From Phormidium tenue FACHB-1052 (GTDB lineage Bacteria > Cyanobacteriota > Cyanobacteriia > Phormidesmidales > Phormidesmidaceae), in assembly GCF_014696675.1 (NCBI RefSeq), contig NZ_JACJQN010000001.1, forward strand, positions 496,001-560,000: a stretch of 64,000 nucleotides of DNA, read 5' to 3'. Positions 31,868-40,757 of the stretch are shown one piece after another. The number at the start of each line of letters is the position of its first letter. The first letter of the stretch is position 1. Made by a program: the position numbers and the translations under genes. Under the pieces are notes generated by a model that was given only the letters and a program-made list of their open reading frames with translations, did not search any database and had not been told where the DNA came from.

Positions 31868-32926
31868 TCACGACGACAGCACGTCCCGCAGCAGGTCTTG
31901 GTGCATGAGGGCGCGATCCACCCGCGAACTGATTTGTTCGGGCGACAGCGGGTCGCCGTTGGCATAGACCTCCAGCCAGGTTTGGGTCATCTGCTCGGGA
32001 CTATCTGGCCAGCGATGGCTCACCGCTTGGGGGTTAAGGTCAAACCCCGGCAGATCGAGATCGGTCATCAGATGGCTAACCTTGGGGTCATAGCTGAGCC
32101 CAAAGCAGCGACAGCCCTCAGCCGCCGCCATAATTAGCGCATGCAGCCGCATGCCCAAAGTCATCTCGACACCTCTAAACAGCCCCTTGAGCTGGTGTGG
32201 GTCAGCCAAGGCATAAATATGGCTAGGGCCAGGCAGCCGGGGCTGGATATATTCGGCAATGGGCAAGTCTTTGATCGGCTGAAAGGGCACCAGCAGCAAG
32301 CAGGTCTGGGTCGCCTTTTGAAACGAGGCCAGAGCCTGAGTGAATTGATCTAGGCGACTTTCGGTCAACCAGGGATGGGGTCGCAGGGCAACGGCCACCC
32401 GAGGAGCAGGCAGATCCCACAGTCCGTCTACTGGCGTAGATTCCAAGGCCCACACTGGGTCTGGGGCCTGCATACCCGGCACCTGCCAGCGAGCCAGCCA
32501 CGCCGCCGACCCATTGTCCCTCACGCTGACGGCATTGCAGTGGCCCAGGGCGTAGCGACCTAGTCCCTGACTGAGAGGGTGACTGAGGGGGCCAATGCCC
32601 TGTCCCCAGGCGATGGTTTTGAGCCCCAACCACTGGGCGAGCACCATCAGCCCGCCATAGTAAACCGGGTTTTGCAGACTGGTGGCGTCTTGCAGCAGAC
32701 TGCCGCCTCCCCAAATCAGCACATCGGCCCCCCGCAGCGCACGAATGACTGGGCCTAAGGCCTTGCGGGGCACAGTTTCTACGCCGTAGCGCTGGGCGGT
32801 TTCGACGGGGTTGCCAGACAGCACCACGGGCGTTACCCCCGCAGGCAGCATTTGCAGCAGGGTAGCTAGCAGGGCTTCATCACCGCCGTTGCCCATGCCA
32901 TAGTAGCCACACAAAACCGCTCGCAT
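31868..32926 (-). CDS. csaB: Polysaccharide pyruvyl transferase CsaB
   Basis: A 352-residue glycosyltransferase-like protein of the CsaB/polysaccharide pyruvyl transferase family. It transfers a pyruvyl group from PEP to a cell-wall or sheath polysaccharide, which can anchor S-layer proteins. Family features visible are VLCGYYGMGNGGDEALLATLLQMLP at the N-terminus, VLIWGGGSLLQDATSLQNPVYY and the C-terminal MRLHALIMAAAEGCRCFGLSYDPK. No partner for wall export is adjacent; the window also contains a polysaccharide deacetylase at 45122. Confidence 0.9.
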   Translation of the reverse strand: MRAVLCGYYGMGNGGDEALLATLLQMLPAGVTPVVLSGNPVETAQRYGVETVPRKALGPVIRALRGADVLIWGGGSLLQDATSLQNPVYYGGLMVLAQWLGLKTIAWGQGIGPLSHPLSQGLGRYALGHCNAVSVRDNGSAAWLARWQVPGMQAPDPVWALESTPVDGLWDLPAPRVAVALRPHPWLTESRLDQFTQALASFQKATQTCLLLVPFQPIKDLPIAEYIQPRLPGPSHIYALADPHQLKGLFRGVEMTLGMRLHALIMAAAEGCRCFGLSYDPKVSHLMTDLDLPGFDLNPQAVSHRWPDSPEQMTQTWLEVYANGDPLSPEQISSRVDRALMHQDLLRDVLSS

Positions 32927-33019
32927 TCTTACCTGCCTCTAGCTAACCCGTGGGTCAAACCGCTATACGCCATACGCCGACCTCTCTACAATAGAGGCTG
33001 TTGTTACGCCCTGAACTCC

Positions 33020-33334
33020 ATGCACGCCCTCTCGCTGCCCACCTGGATGATCCATATTTCAAGTGTGCTGGAGTGGATGGCGGCGATGTGGTTTATTTGG
33101 CAATTTGCCACTGTGACTCAGCGGCTAGTGTGGCGCTGGCTGGCGATCGGCATGCTTCCCGCCCTGGTGAGCGCCATGGCCGCCTGCACCTGGCACCTAT
33201 TCGACAATGCCCCTGGGCTCGCCTGGCTAGTCACCCTACAGGCCGCCATGACCGTGATCGGCAACGGCACCCTCTGCCTCGCCGCCTGGTGGATCTGGCG
33301 ACAAAGCAGTATCTCGACCGCTAGCCCCAAGTGA
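33020..33334 (+). CDS. Ycf49-like (DUF2499) membrane protein
   Basis: A 104-residue protein with three membrane segments, of the DUF2499 family also called Ycf49-like. Motifs: SLPTWMIHISSVLEWMAAMW, WHLFDN, LQAAMTVIGN. It is found in cyanobacteria and some plastids; function unknown. It pairs with the DUF3593 gene 267 bases downstream, as commonly seen in cyanobacterial genomes. Confidence 0.85.
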   Translation: MHALSLPTWMIHISSVLEWMAAMWFIWQFATVTQRLVWRWLAIGMLPALVSAMAACTWHLFDNAPGLAWLVTLQAAMTVIGNGTLCLAAWWIWRQSSISTASPK

Positions 33335-33529
33335 ACCCAAACTTAGTACCTGAGAACGCTAAACGTGGCAAGGTCTAGCGGTCTAGGGTTCAGAGTTTGA
33401 GGTATACGGTTTAAGGACTGCTGTGAACCTTAGCCCCCATTAACTTCGGCTTGGCAAACTACTAACGAATTTTAGAACTGCGGATTTGAATAAAAGATTG
33501 TCTGCCTAAATTCTCTTCCCTCCACTCTC

Positions 33530-33592
33530 CTACCCATCCACCCCCTACCCATCCACTCCCTACCCATCCACTCCCCACCCATCCACTCCCCA
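33530..33592. repeat. C-rich tandem repeat before the DUF3593 gene
   Basis: About four imperfect copies of a 15-16 base unit (TACCCATCCACTCCC with small changes) lie side by side just upstream of the DUF3593 ATG at 33602. The tract is almost free of purines except for A. No Shine-Dalgarno remains before the ATG. The same kind of sequence precedes the TenA gene at 42937. Confidence 0.8.
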
Positions 33593-33601
33593 CACCCAAC
33601 C

Positions 33602-33910
33602 ATGCTCGACAAAAACACCCTCTTCGCCATGTCCCTCTTCCCCTACCTGGGGTTTCTCTGGTTTATGACCCGTACCCAGGAGACGCCGCGGCTGGCACTA
33701 ACTGGCTTCTACGCGCTGCTGGTATTTGTGGCAGTAACTATTCCAGCAGGCATTTATGCCAAGGTGGGGCTTGGGGAAGAGCTAGCTAACGTGGATTGGC
33801 TCCACGGCAGTGCAGAGGCGTTTTTGACGCTGTCAAACATTCTTGTGGTGCTGGGGTTTCGCCAAGCGGTTGTGCAGCATCGGGCTGAGGCACAGGGGGA
33901 GAGTGATTAG
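33602..33910 (+). CDS. DUF3593 membrane protein
   Basis: A 102-residue protein with about three membrane helices of the DUF3593 family, restricted to oxygenic phototrophs. The family start MLDKNTLFAMSLFPYLGFLWFMTRT is clear. It lacks a usual ribosome-binding site because the C-rich tandem repeat ends 9 bases before the ATG, so translation may rely on coupling or a leader effect. Neighbour of Ycf49-like. Confidence 0.82.
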   Translation: MLDKNTLFAMSLFPYLGFLWFMTRTQETPRLALTGFYALLVFVAVTIPAGIYAKVGLGEELANVDWLHGSAEAFLTLSNILVVLGFRQAVVQHRAEAQGESD

Positions 33911-34044
33911 TGGGGAGGGAGGGTGACGTTTAGGCGGATGGAAGATGAGGGGAATAGGGGGGATGGAGGTGGAATTCATGCTTTAGCGCCTCATCACCTT
34001 CCCCACCTTCCTCTCCCTCCCCGTCTTGCGAACCTTCCTCATGC
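33911..34044. repeat. G-rich/C-rich convergent repeat
   Basis: GGGGAGGGAG (33912-33921) pairs with CTCCCTCCCC (34013-34022) across a 91-base spacer rich in G on the left and C on the right. The tract sits between convergent DUF3593 and gor genes and belongs to the dispersed composite repeat type. It may end transcripts from both sides. Confidence 0.5.
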
Positions 34045-35400
34045 TCATTCCAGGCCAATAAACTCCTCTGCGGTAGTGGGATGAATCGCCAGGGTGGTAT
34101 CAAAATCGGCTTTGGTGGCACCCATGGTCACGGCGATCGCAACTCCCTGCATCAGCTCTGCGGCGTGGTTGCCAACCATGTGCGCCCCTAGCACTCGGTC
34201 GGTGGATTTTTGCACCACTAGCTTGATTAGGCCCTGGGTCTCTTGATCAGAGGGTCTGTAGTACAAAGGCTGAAACCGGGAGCAATAGGTTTGAATATCG
34301 TCTTTGCCAAACTTTTTGGCGGCTTCTGCTTCGGTGAAGCCAACGGTGCCCATTTCAGGCGTGGTAAACACAGCGGTGGGGATGGTGTCGTAGTCGAGGG
34401 TGACGGGTTGGTGGTCAAATTCGGCATCGGCGAATAGGCGGCCCTCCCGGATCGCTACGGGGGTGAGGCTGACGCGATCGATGACGTCCCCGATCGCAAA
34501 GATGTGGGGGACGGTGGTGCGATAGTGAGCGTCGACGGCGATCGCCCCCTTCTTCACGGTCACACCGGTATTCTCTAGCCCGAGGCCCTTCACGTTGGGG
34601 TTGCGTCCGGTGGCCGCCAAACTGACCGCATCGCTGAGCACGGTCTTTTGCCCCTGCTCAGTGGTTACGGTCAGGGTTAAGCCTGACTCGCCGGGGGCGA
34701 TCGCAATCTGATCGCTATTGGTCACCATGGTGATGCCCTGTCGCTGCATCGCCCCATGAATTTCACGGCGCAGGTCGTCATCAAAGCCGCTCAGTACTCT
34801 GTCACCCTGAATGATTTGGGTAACTTCGGTGCCCAACCCATTGAGAATGCTGGCAAATTCGCAGCCGATATAGCCACCGCCAATAATCACCATGCGCTTT
34901 GGCTGCTGGGGCAGATGAAAGATATCGTCGGAGGTAATGGCGTGCTCAATACCATCAATATTGTTGGGCCGGGTGGGCTGACCGCCAGCAGCAATCAAAA
35001 TTTTGGCAGCGGTGACGGTGGTTTCGCCCACGGCGAGGGTGTGCTCATCGACGAACTGCGCCCGATGGCGAAACATCTCTACGCCTGATTTGTCGAGCAG
35101 GTCTTGATAGACACCCCTGAGGCGATGCACTTCCCGATCGATGGCGGCAATTAGGGTGGGCCAGTCAAACCGGCGCTCCCCAACGGCCCAGCCGTAGCTG
35201 GTAGCCACGTCAGACTGTTCTGCAAACTGAGCGGCATAGACCATCAACTTTTTGGGTAAGCAACCGCGATTGACGCAGGTGCCGCCTATCTGCCTCGCCT
35301 CCGCTAGACCCACCCGGGCACCGTGGCTGGCAGCTCGCCGGGCTGCCGCTATACCGCCAGAGCCGCCACCAATTACTAGTAAATCAAAGTCGTAGGTCAC
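34045..35400 (-). CDS. gor: Glutathione reductase
   Basis: The 451-residue flavoenzyme keeps glutathione reduced with NADPH. FAD-binding LLVIGGGSGGIAAAR is at the N-terminus, the redox disulfide is Cys42/Cys47 in GGTCVNRGCLPKK, the NADPH-binding GGGYIGCEFASILNGLG follows, and the C-terminal AIHPTTAEEFIGL holds the catalytic His and Glu. A GTG at 35400 gives the usual family N-terminus (TYDFDLLVIGGG); an ATG at 35442 adds 14 unconserved residues. It follows tenA in the minus-strand run. Confidence 0.95.
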   Translation of the reverse strand: MTYDFDLLVIGGGSGGIAAARRAASHGARVGLAEARQIGGTCVNRGCLPKKLMVYAAQFAEQSDVATSYGWAVGERRFDWPTLIAAIDREVHRLRGVYQDLLDKSGVEMFRHRAQFVDEHTLAVGETTVTAAKILIAAGGQPTRPNNIDGIEHAITSDDIFHLPQQPKRMVIIGGGYIGCEFASILNGLGTEVTQIIQGDRVLSGFDDDLRREIHGAMQRQGITMVTNSDQIAIAPGESGLTLTVTTEQGQKTVLSDAVSLAATGRNPNVKGLGLENTGVTVKKGAIAVDAHYRTTVPHIFAIGDVIDRVSLTPVAIREGRLFADAEFDHQPVTLDYDTIPTAVFTTPEMGTVGFTEAEAAKKFGKDDIQTYCSRFQPLYYRPSDQETQGLIKLVVQKSTDRVLGAHMVGNHAAELMQGVAIAVTMGATKADFDTTLAIHPTTAEEFIGLE

Positions 35401-35545
35401 GGCATTCCCCAGGGTAGTATCGCTCTCTAGGATTGACCGCAATCTATCTTAAAAACATCCTCAGTTAGGCACAGTTTGGGGCAATCGCGCTCCTGAAGGC
35501 GATCGCCAGGTCAACCGCTCACCCTGAACCATGAGACCAAACACC

Positions 35546-36181
35546 TTATTGAGCAGCCTCAGCAGCGGTAAAGGCCATTTGCCAGAAGTTCGCTTCGAGG
35601 TCGGCCACCTGCAAAAAGGCAGCTTCGGCCTGGGCCTGAACCTCTGGGCTAGCTATAGCTAGGGCGGCATCGGCCTGGGCGGCCAGCAGGTGCACGTAGT
35701 CGGTAAAGCCGGGGTTGCCCCAGCGATCGGCGAACTCGGTGTAGGGCTCAGGCATGGGGCCAGGTAACTGCCAGCCCTGGTTGTAGGCGTACTCGATCGC
35801 CCACAAAGCAGTAGCCTGTACCGAGTAGGGCCGCGCGGCCAGGCTGGCCATAAACTCGCAGTAGCGCTGGCAGGTGAGCTGGGGAGACGTGGATAGGTTG
35901 AGCGATCGCTCGGCGGCCTTAGCCTCAAACCACAGCAACTCATCCTTCAGGGCACCAAGCCCCGCCAACAGCCCATCGATATGGTCATCGGGGGCCGCCC
36001 CCAGCACCCGCCCCACCATGCGGGTAAAGTCTTTGACAAACAAAAAATCCTGCACCAGCCAGGTGTTGAACTGGGCGGGGTGCAGAGTGCCGCTCTGGCA
36101 GCCAGCTAGAAATGGGTGGGTGGTGGCGCTGTCCCAGGGAGCGGGGTGGGCTTGCAAGAGGGATTGACAGGTCAGAGGCAT
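35546..36181 (-). CDS. TenA-family protein 1
   Basis: A 211-residue all-helical TenA/thiaminase II-like protein. ALWAIEYAYNQGW and the C-terminal EANFWQMAF helix are characteristic. TenA proteins hydrolyse pyrimidine pieces in thiamine salvage; some act otherwise. A Cys at the usual catalytic position is not evident, as in TenA_E forms. The gene starts 13 bases after the lptC stop, so both are in one message. A second TenA gene lies at 42937. Confidence 0.82.
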   Translation of the reverse strand: MPLTCQSLLQAHPAPWDSATTHPFLAGCQSGTLHPAQFNTWLVQDFLFVKDFTRMVGRVLGAAPDDHIDGLLAGLGALKDELLWFEAKAAERSLNLSTSPQLTCQRYCEFMASLAARPYSVQATALWAIEYAYNQGWQLPGPMPEPYTEFADRWGNPGFTDYVHLLAAQADAALAIASPEVQAQAEAAFLQVADLEANFWQMAFTAAEAAQ

Positions 36182-36194
36182 GGAAATCTTCCTC

Positions 36195-37343
36195 CTAATT
36201 CGGCACGATCTCGGTCACGACGCGGCCCCCGTCAACCACTATGGTCTGATCATCAATGCGGCCTACAGCGCGCGCGCCGTTGAGGTTGACGTTAGGGTTG
36301 ACCTGGCGATAGTTAACGCCACCCTCGGCGACTAGGGTTTGGGTCTCTACGTTCCAGTCGAGGCGATCGCTGGTCATGCGGGCCTGGTTAGCTTCGCCCA
36401 CGGCCACCACATCTTGGGAGAGAAAAATTTGCTGCGCCGCCAAATCCATGCGGCCCTGGCGGGCGGTAACCCTGATTTTATTTTCGGGATGGATCAGGGT
36501 GAGGGGCTGGTTGACGGTTACCTGCTCTTCGGCCACCTGCCAATCTAGAGCTTCGCTGGCCATATTGAGTGGAATATCTAGCATCTGCATGGCCACCTGC
36601 CCGCGTAGGTTCACTAGCTGCGTAGCCAGGTTTACCGTGCCGCGCTGGCCCACTACCACATCGGAAATCGCGTTTTGCTTAAACTGCTCTACCCGCAGGG
36701 GCTGAGCACTGTCGATGCGCTCCTCATCCCAAAACCAGGCGAGTTCCTGGGCCTGAAGCTTCAGCCAGGGCTCGGTTTTAGGGTCGGCAACCACCGTACT
36801 GGCCACCACATTACCGGCTAGCTCCATACGGTTTTCGCGGTTAAACACCCGCGCCTCGTCGGCTACAGCCCGCAGTTGCGGATGAGTACCGGTAATTTGG
36901 TCGCGCATAATCAGCACATCGTTCTCGGGACGCCACTCCATTTCGTTGCCCCGCAGCACGGAGCCATTCTTAACGCCAGTGGCCACAATATTGCCGCGCA
37001 GCAAAATTACGCTGCCGTTTTCGCGCACCTCGCCAGTGTCAGCCACCACTTGATAGATAACTTCGCCGTCTTGAAACAGGTCGCCATCGGGCCGGGTGAT
37101 AAACGCCACCTGCTGGTCAGGGCTGTAGGTCACCTCCTTACCCTTAACCCGCCAGAGCAGCTGTCCCTGTTCGTTGGGCTGCTCTAGGGTGACATCTCGC
37201 AGTGTCAGTCCTGGGGGTGGATCTCCAGCAGCCGGGCCATCGGCACCCGGCTCTGAACCAGGTCGCCCAAGCAGGCTATACAGCCCCAGGCCCAGAGCTG
37301 CGATCGCAGCCCCACCAATCATCAACTGCCGCCATCGTGCCAT
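36195..37343 (-). CDS. lptC: LPS export protein LptC-like
   Basis: The 382-residue protein has one N-terminal membrane helix (about 8-25) and a long periplasmic beta-rich part with LptC/OstA-type motifs (VKGKEVTYSPDQQVAFITRPDGDLFQDGEVIY, NGSVILLRGNIVATGVKNGSVLRGNEMEW). Cyanobacterial LptC is longer than the enterobacterial one and helps move LPS from the inner membrane. It is the second gene of a run labA, lptC, tenA with 13-18 base gaps. Confidence 0.85.
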   Translation of the reverse strand: MARWRQLMIGGAAIAALGLGLYSLLGRPGSEPGADGPAAGDPPPGLTLRDVTLEQPNEQGQLLWRVKGKEVTYSPDQQVAFITRPDGDLFQDGEVIYQVVADTGEVRENGSVILLRGNIVATGVKNGSVLRGNEMEWRPENDVLIMRDQITGTHPQLRAVADEARVFNRENRMELAGNVVASTVVADPKTEPWLKLQAQELAWFWDEERIDSAQPLRVEQFKQNAISDVVVGQRGTVNLATQLVNLRGQVAMQMLDIPLNMASEALDWQVAEEQVTVNQPLTLIHPENKIRVTARQGRMDLAAQQIFLSQDVVAVGEANQARMTSDRLDWNVETQTLVAEGGVNYRQVNPNVNLNGARAVGRIDDQTIVVDGGRVVTEIVPN

Positions 37344-37361
37344 GGTGCTGCGCCTGTAACA

Positions 37362-38027
37362 CTACTCGCTGATTGTCACGCCGTCGTCTACCGCATCGCC
37401 GGCAGCCGCTAGGTTAGACAGAGGGCGGTAGGTGTAGCTGTGACTTGCAGAGGTGCGGGGCATTTTTCTAATGTCGTCTTTGATCCCTTCAAGATCGATG
37501 TAGCGATCGGCCACATTGATCAGGCTGTCGCTGGTCATCGATCGCAGACTCACCACCTCAACCCTCGCCCCCCGATAACTAGCAGCATCGGCAGCGTAGG
37601 CTAGATCGCCGTCACCGCTGACCAGCACAGCAGTGTCGTAGTAGCCGACCAAGGCCACCAAATCTACCGCTATTTCGACATCTAGATTGGCTTTTTTAGA
37701 GCCATCGGGCAGTTGCACCAGGTCTTTGGCAATCACTCGATAGCCGTTGCGCCGCATCCACAGCAAAAAGCCCTGCTGCTTTTCGTTCGTGCGGTCTACT
37801 CCAGTGTAGAAAAACGAGCGAAACAGCCGCGAGCCAGCCGTGAGCTTACACAGCAGCTTGGTATAGTCAATCTCAATGCCCAATTGCAGGGCCGCATAGA
37901 ACAGATTCGAACCATCAATAAAAATGGCTACCCGGCCCCGATTTTCGAGCACTTGCTCAGGGGTGAAGATGCCGTCTTCGCCAAGTAAAGAGTGGTTGTT
38001 TAAGGAATGGCTGTGAGTATCTAACAT
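37362..38027 (-). CDS. labA: LabA-like NYN-domain protein
   Basis: The 221-residue protein has a NYN/PIN-like RNase domain of the LabA/DUF88 family: IFIDGSNLFYAALQLGIEIDYTK, KKANLDVEIAVDLVAL, VLVSGDGDLAYAADAASYRGARVEV. Conserved acidic residues for metal binding are present. LabA acts in circadian output repression in Synechococcus; orthologues elsewhere are called LabA or LalA. It precedes lptC by 18 bases. Confidence 0.88.
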   Translation of the reverse strand: MLDTHSHSLNNHSLLGEDGIFTPEQVLENRGRVAIFIDGSNLFYAALQLGIEIDYTKLLCKLTAGSRLFRSFFYTGVDRTNEKQQGFLLWMRRNGYRVIAKDLVQLPDGSKKANLDVEIAVDLVALVGYYDTAVLVSGDGDLAYAADAASYRGARVEVVSLRSMTSDSLINVADRYIDLEGIKDDIRKMPRTSASHSYTYRPLSNLAAAGDAVDDGVTISE

Positions 38028-38105
38028 GGTTTTTTATTAAGGTGTTAAATCGAGCTGAAAGAACAAGCTAAAAACAAACGTGAAACGAACTGGAGCGGTT
38101 TTAGG

Positions 38106-39713
38106 CTAAGGGCTGCTCACGGGTTCGGGCAGCTCTAGGCGCTGAAATACGGGGGAGGCTTCTCCCAAAACCTGAGCAGGGGGTAAATAGCCCCAGGCAG
38201 CATGGTCGGCATAGCTAATCTGCTGGCCGATGGCTTTGTCGTCAAAATCGATGGCAAAGCCTAGCTGAGCATAAATTTGGTTGCTAATGCCGGGGATGAT
38301 CGGCGACAGCAGATAGGCAGCCTGCCGCACCGACTCCAGTACGGCGTATAAAACGGCCTCGGTTTCGGCCTGTTTGCCCTGTTTGTAGAGACTCCAGGGA
38401 GCTTGCTCATCAAGGAACTTGTTGCTGGCCTGCACTAGCGCCAAAATCGCGGTACAGGCTTGGCTAAAGGCCAGGTGAGTATAGGCCTCAAAGACGGTTT
38501 TAGGCAGCGCTGTGCCGATCGCCCGCAGAGAATGGTCAGTTGCAATGCTCTGAGGATCAACATCGGGCACATGGCCATCGCAGTAGCGCCCGGCCATCTT
38601 CAGAGTGCGGTTGAGCAGATTGCCCAAATCATTGGCCAGATCGGCATTCAGCACATTGATGAAGCGAGTTTCGTTAAAGTCGCCATCTTTGCCAAACTCG
38701 ATTTCGCGCAAAAAGTAGTAGCGCACCGCATCAGGACCGTAGGTTTCCACCAGCGCCACCGGATCGAGGGTATTGCCCTGGCTCTTGCCCATCTTTTGGC
38801 CGTCTTTCGTTAAAAAGCCGTGGCCATAGACTCGTTTGGGCATCGGCAACCCCGCCGACATCAGCATGGCGGGCCAGTACACGGCATGAAACCGCAAAAT
38901 GTCTTTGCCAATCAGGTGAGTATTAATGGGCCACCAGTGGGCGATCGCCTGCTCCAGGCTGGGCGGGTCGCTGGGATCTTGAAGGGCGGTAATGTAGCCC
39001 AGCAGCGCGTCAAACCACACGTAAAGGGTGTGATCGGGGTCGGTGGGAACTGGAAAGCCCCAGTCGAGGTTAACGCGCGAAATCGAGAAGTCTTGCAACC
39101 CCCGTTTCACAAAGCTGAGCACCTCGTTGCGACGGGCCTCTGGCTGAATAAAGTCGGGCTGCTCAGCGTAGAGCTGCTCAAGCTGCTCTTGGTATTTCGA
39201 CAGTTTGAAGAAATAGTTTGACTCGTCGCGCCACTCCACCGGCTTGTTGGTGTGAATGGCGCAGTGCTGATTGGGCAGCAGATCACGCTCTTCTTTAAAT
39301 TCTTCGCAGGACACACAGTACCAGCCCTGCTGCTGGCCTTTATAGATATCTCCCTGTTCCCACACCCGCTGAAAAAACTCGTTGACGATGGCGTTGTGGC
39401 GAGCAGAAGTAGTGCGAATGAAGCGATCGCAATCAATATTTAGCAGCCCCCACAGACGCTCAAACCCAGCCACAAATTCGTCGCAATGTTCCTGGGGTGA
39501 GACACCGCGATCTTCGGCAGTGCGCTGAATTTTTTGGCCGTGCTCATCGGTGCCAGTAATCATTAGCACCGGATGCCCCATCAGCCGATAAAATCGGGCC
39601 ACTACATCGGCGGCAATGGTGGTATAGGCGCTGCCAATGTGGGGTAAGCCATTGACGTAATACAGCGGCGTAGTAATAGCAAAGGGCGGTTGGTCTACAG
39701 GGGTAAAAGTCAT
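38106..39713 (-). CDS. metG: Methionyl-tRNA synthetase
   Basis: A 535-residue class I synthetase. The HIGH motif is LPHIGSAYT, the KMSKS motif DGQKMGKSQGNTLD, and a CVSCEEF knuckle lies in the connective region. The C-terminal tRNA-binding extension found in some bacteria is lacking, as is common in cyanobacteria. Its stop is 78 bases from the labA start. Confidence 0.95.
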   Translation of the reverse strand: MTFTPVDQPPFAITTPLYYVNGLPHIGSAYTTIAADVVARFYRLMGHPVLMITGTDEHGQKIQRTAEDRGVSPQEHCDEFVAGFERLWGLLNIDCDRFIRTTSARHNAIVNEFFQRVWEQGDIYKGQQQGWYCVSCEEFKEERDLLPNQHCAIHTNKPVEWRDESNYFFKLSKYQEQLEQLYAEQPDFIQPEARRNEVLSFVKRGLQDFSISRVNLDWGFPVPTDPDHTLYVWFDALLGYITALQDPSDPPSLEQAIAHWWPINTHLIGKDILRFHAVYWPAMLMSAGLPMPKRVYGHGFLTKDGQKMGKSQGNTLDPVALVETYGPDAVRYYFLREIEFGKDGDFNETRFINVLNADLANDLGNLLNRTLKMAGRYCDGHVPDVDPQSIATDHSLRAIGTALPKTVFEAYTHLAFSQACTAILALVQASNKFLDEQAPWSLYKQGKQAETEAVLYAVLESVRQAAYLLSPIIPGISNQIYAQLGFAIDFDDKAIGQQISYADHAAWGYLPPAQVLGEASPVFQRLELPEPVSSP

Positions 39714-39966
39714 ACAAAAACTGAAACATCAGCCCACTAAAAGGCCCATGAGATAACAGCAACAATCGGCGCGCTAGCCTCTAGACAAAAGGCTTTAAAC
39801 TAACCCGACAAATACTAAGGATAGCAGCGCCAGGAAAAAGCTAGACCGAGGCCCCTTGCAAAACCCACAGGCCCAAGCTAGTATCCTAGACTGCTATGTT
39901 AGGGTTCCCTGAATAAGCCCCAGAAGTTTTAAGCATCTGGCTTAACCCCGCCCTAAAAATTGCCAA

Positions 39967-40575
39967 TCAATCGTCAAGCAGGCCCAGGCGATCGGGTGGC
40001 CAAAATCGCACCACGGCTTTGCCAATGATATTTTCTTGGGGCACAAATCCCCAGGCGTGGCTGTCATAGCTGCTGTTGCGGTTATCGCCCAGCACCAGGT
40101 AAGAGGCATCTGGCACGGTCTCTGGGCCCCATTGGTAGTCAGGCGCAGCTTTGATGTAGGGCTCAGTCAGCACCTCGCCATTGCGAATCACCTCACCATC
40201 ACGCACCTCGACCACGTCGCCCGGCAGACCAATAATGCGCTTGATATACGCGTCTCGGCGCTTTCCAGGGGGCGTGAGGCTGTCGGGCGGCCAAAACACG
40301 ACAACATCCCCGTGCTCAGGGGGGTTGAGGTAATAGCTGATCTTTTCAATCACGAGGCGATCGTTAATTTGCAGCGTGGGTTCCATAGAGCCCGAGGGAA
40401 TGTAGCGTGCCTCTGCCACAAAATGTCGAATGCCCAGGGCCAACACAACGCTCAGCCCGATGGTTTGCAGCCCTTCTACCCAGGGATTAGGCTGGGGTGC
40501 CTGCTGCTTTTGAGTCGGGCCTGGCGTTAGGGATGACTCGGGCGGCAGCGAAGATTTATTAGACTGGTCGGTCAC
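39967..40575 (-). CDS. lepB: Signal peptidase I
   Basis: The protein is 202 residues from the chosen GTG. It has one N-terminal membrane anchor (about 33-51), the serine nucleophile in YIPSGSMEPTL (Ser63), the lysine base in AYIKRIIGLPGD (Lys112), and GDNRNSSYDSHAWGFVPQENIIGKA. It cleaves signal peptides outside the cytoplasmic or thylakoid membrane. The GTG at 40575 gives an N-terminus like other cyanobacterial copies; the frame runs on to 40629 with a hydrophobic extension that looks spurious. Confidence 0.92.
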   Translation of the reverse strand: MTDQSNKSSLPPESSLTPGPTQKQQAPQPNPWVEGLQTIGLSVVLALGIRHFVAEARYIPSGSMEPTLQINDRLVIEKISYYLNPPEHGDVVVFWPPDSLTPPGKRRDAYIKRIIGLPGDVVEVRDGEVIRNGEVLTEPYIKAAPDYQWGPETVPDASYLVLGDNRNSSYDSHAWGFVPQENIIGKAVVRFWPPDRLGLLDD

Positions 40576-40757
40576 AGGTGTGTCCCCGAAGATACAGAGA
40601 AAGATTAGCCCCAGTAGCTTCCAGGGCAAAGTCGCCCCAAACGTACCCGCTAGGCCTGTCCTAGTGTAGTCGATCTACTTTGCAACCATTCGTCTCCAGT
40701 GGACGGTTGGTTACAGAGATAACAGACAGCGGATTTAGTTATCCCCAGAGCGTTCCT

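Noticed and set aside
40738-40750. DnaA-box-like TTATCCCCA
   Set aside because: Single imperfect copy; no cluster or dnaA/dnaN neighbours, so no evidence of an origin.
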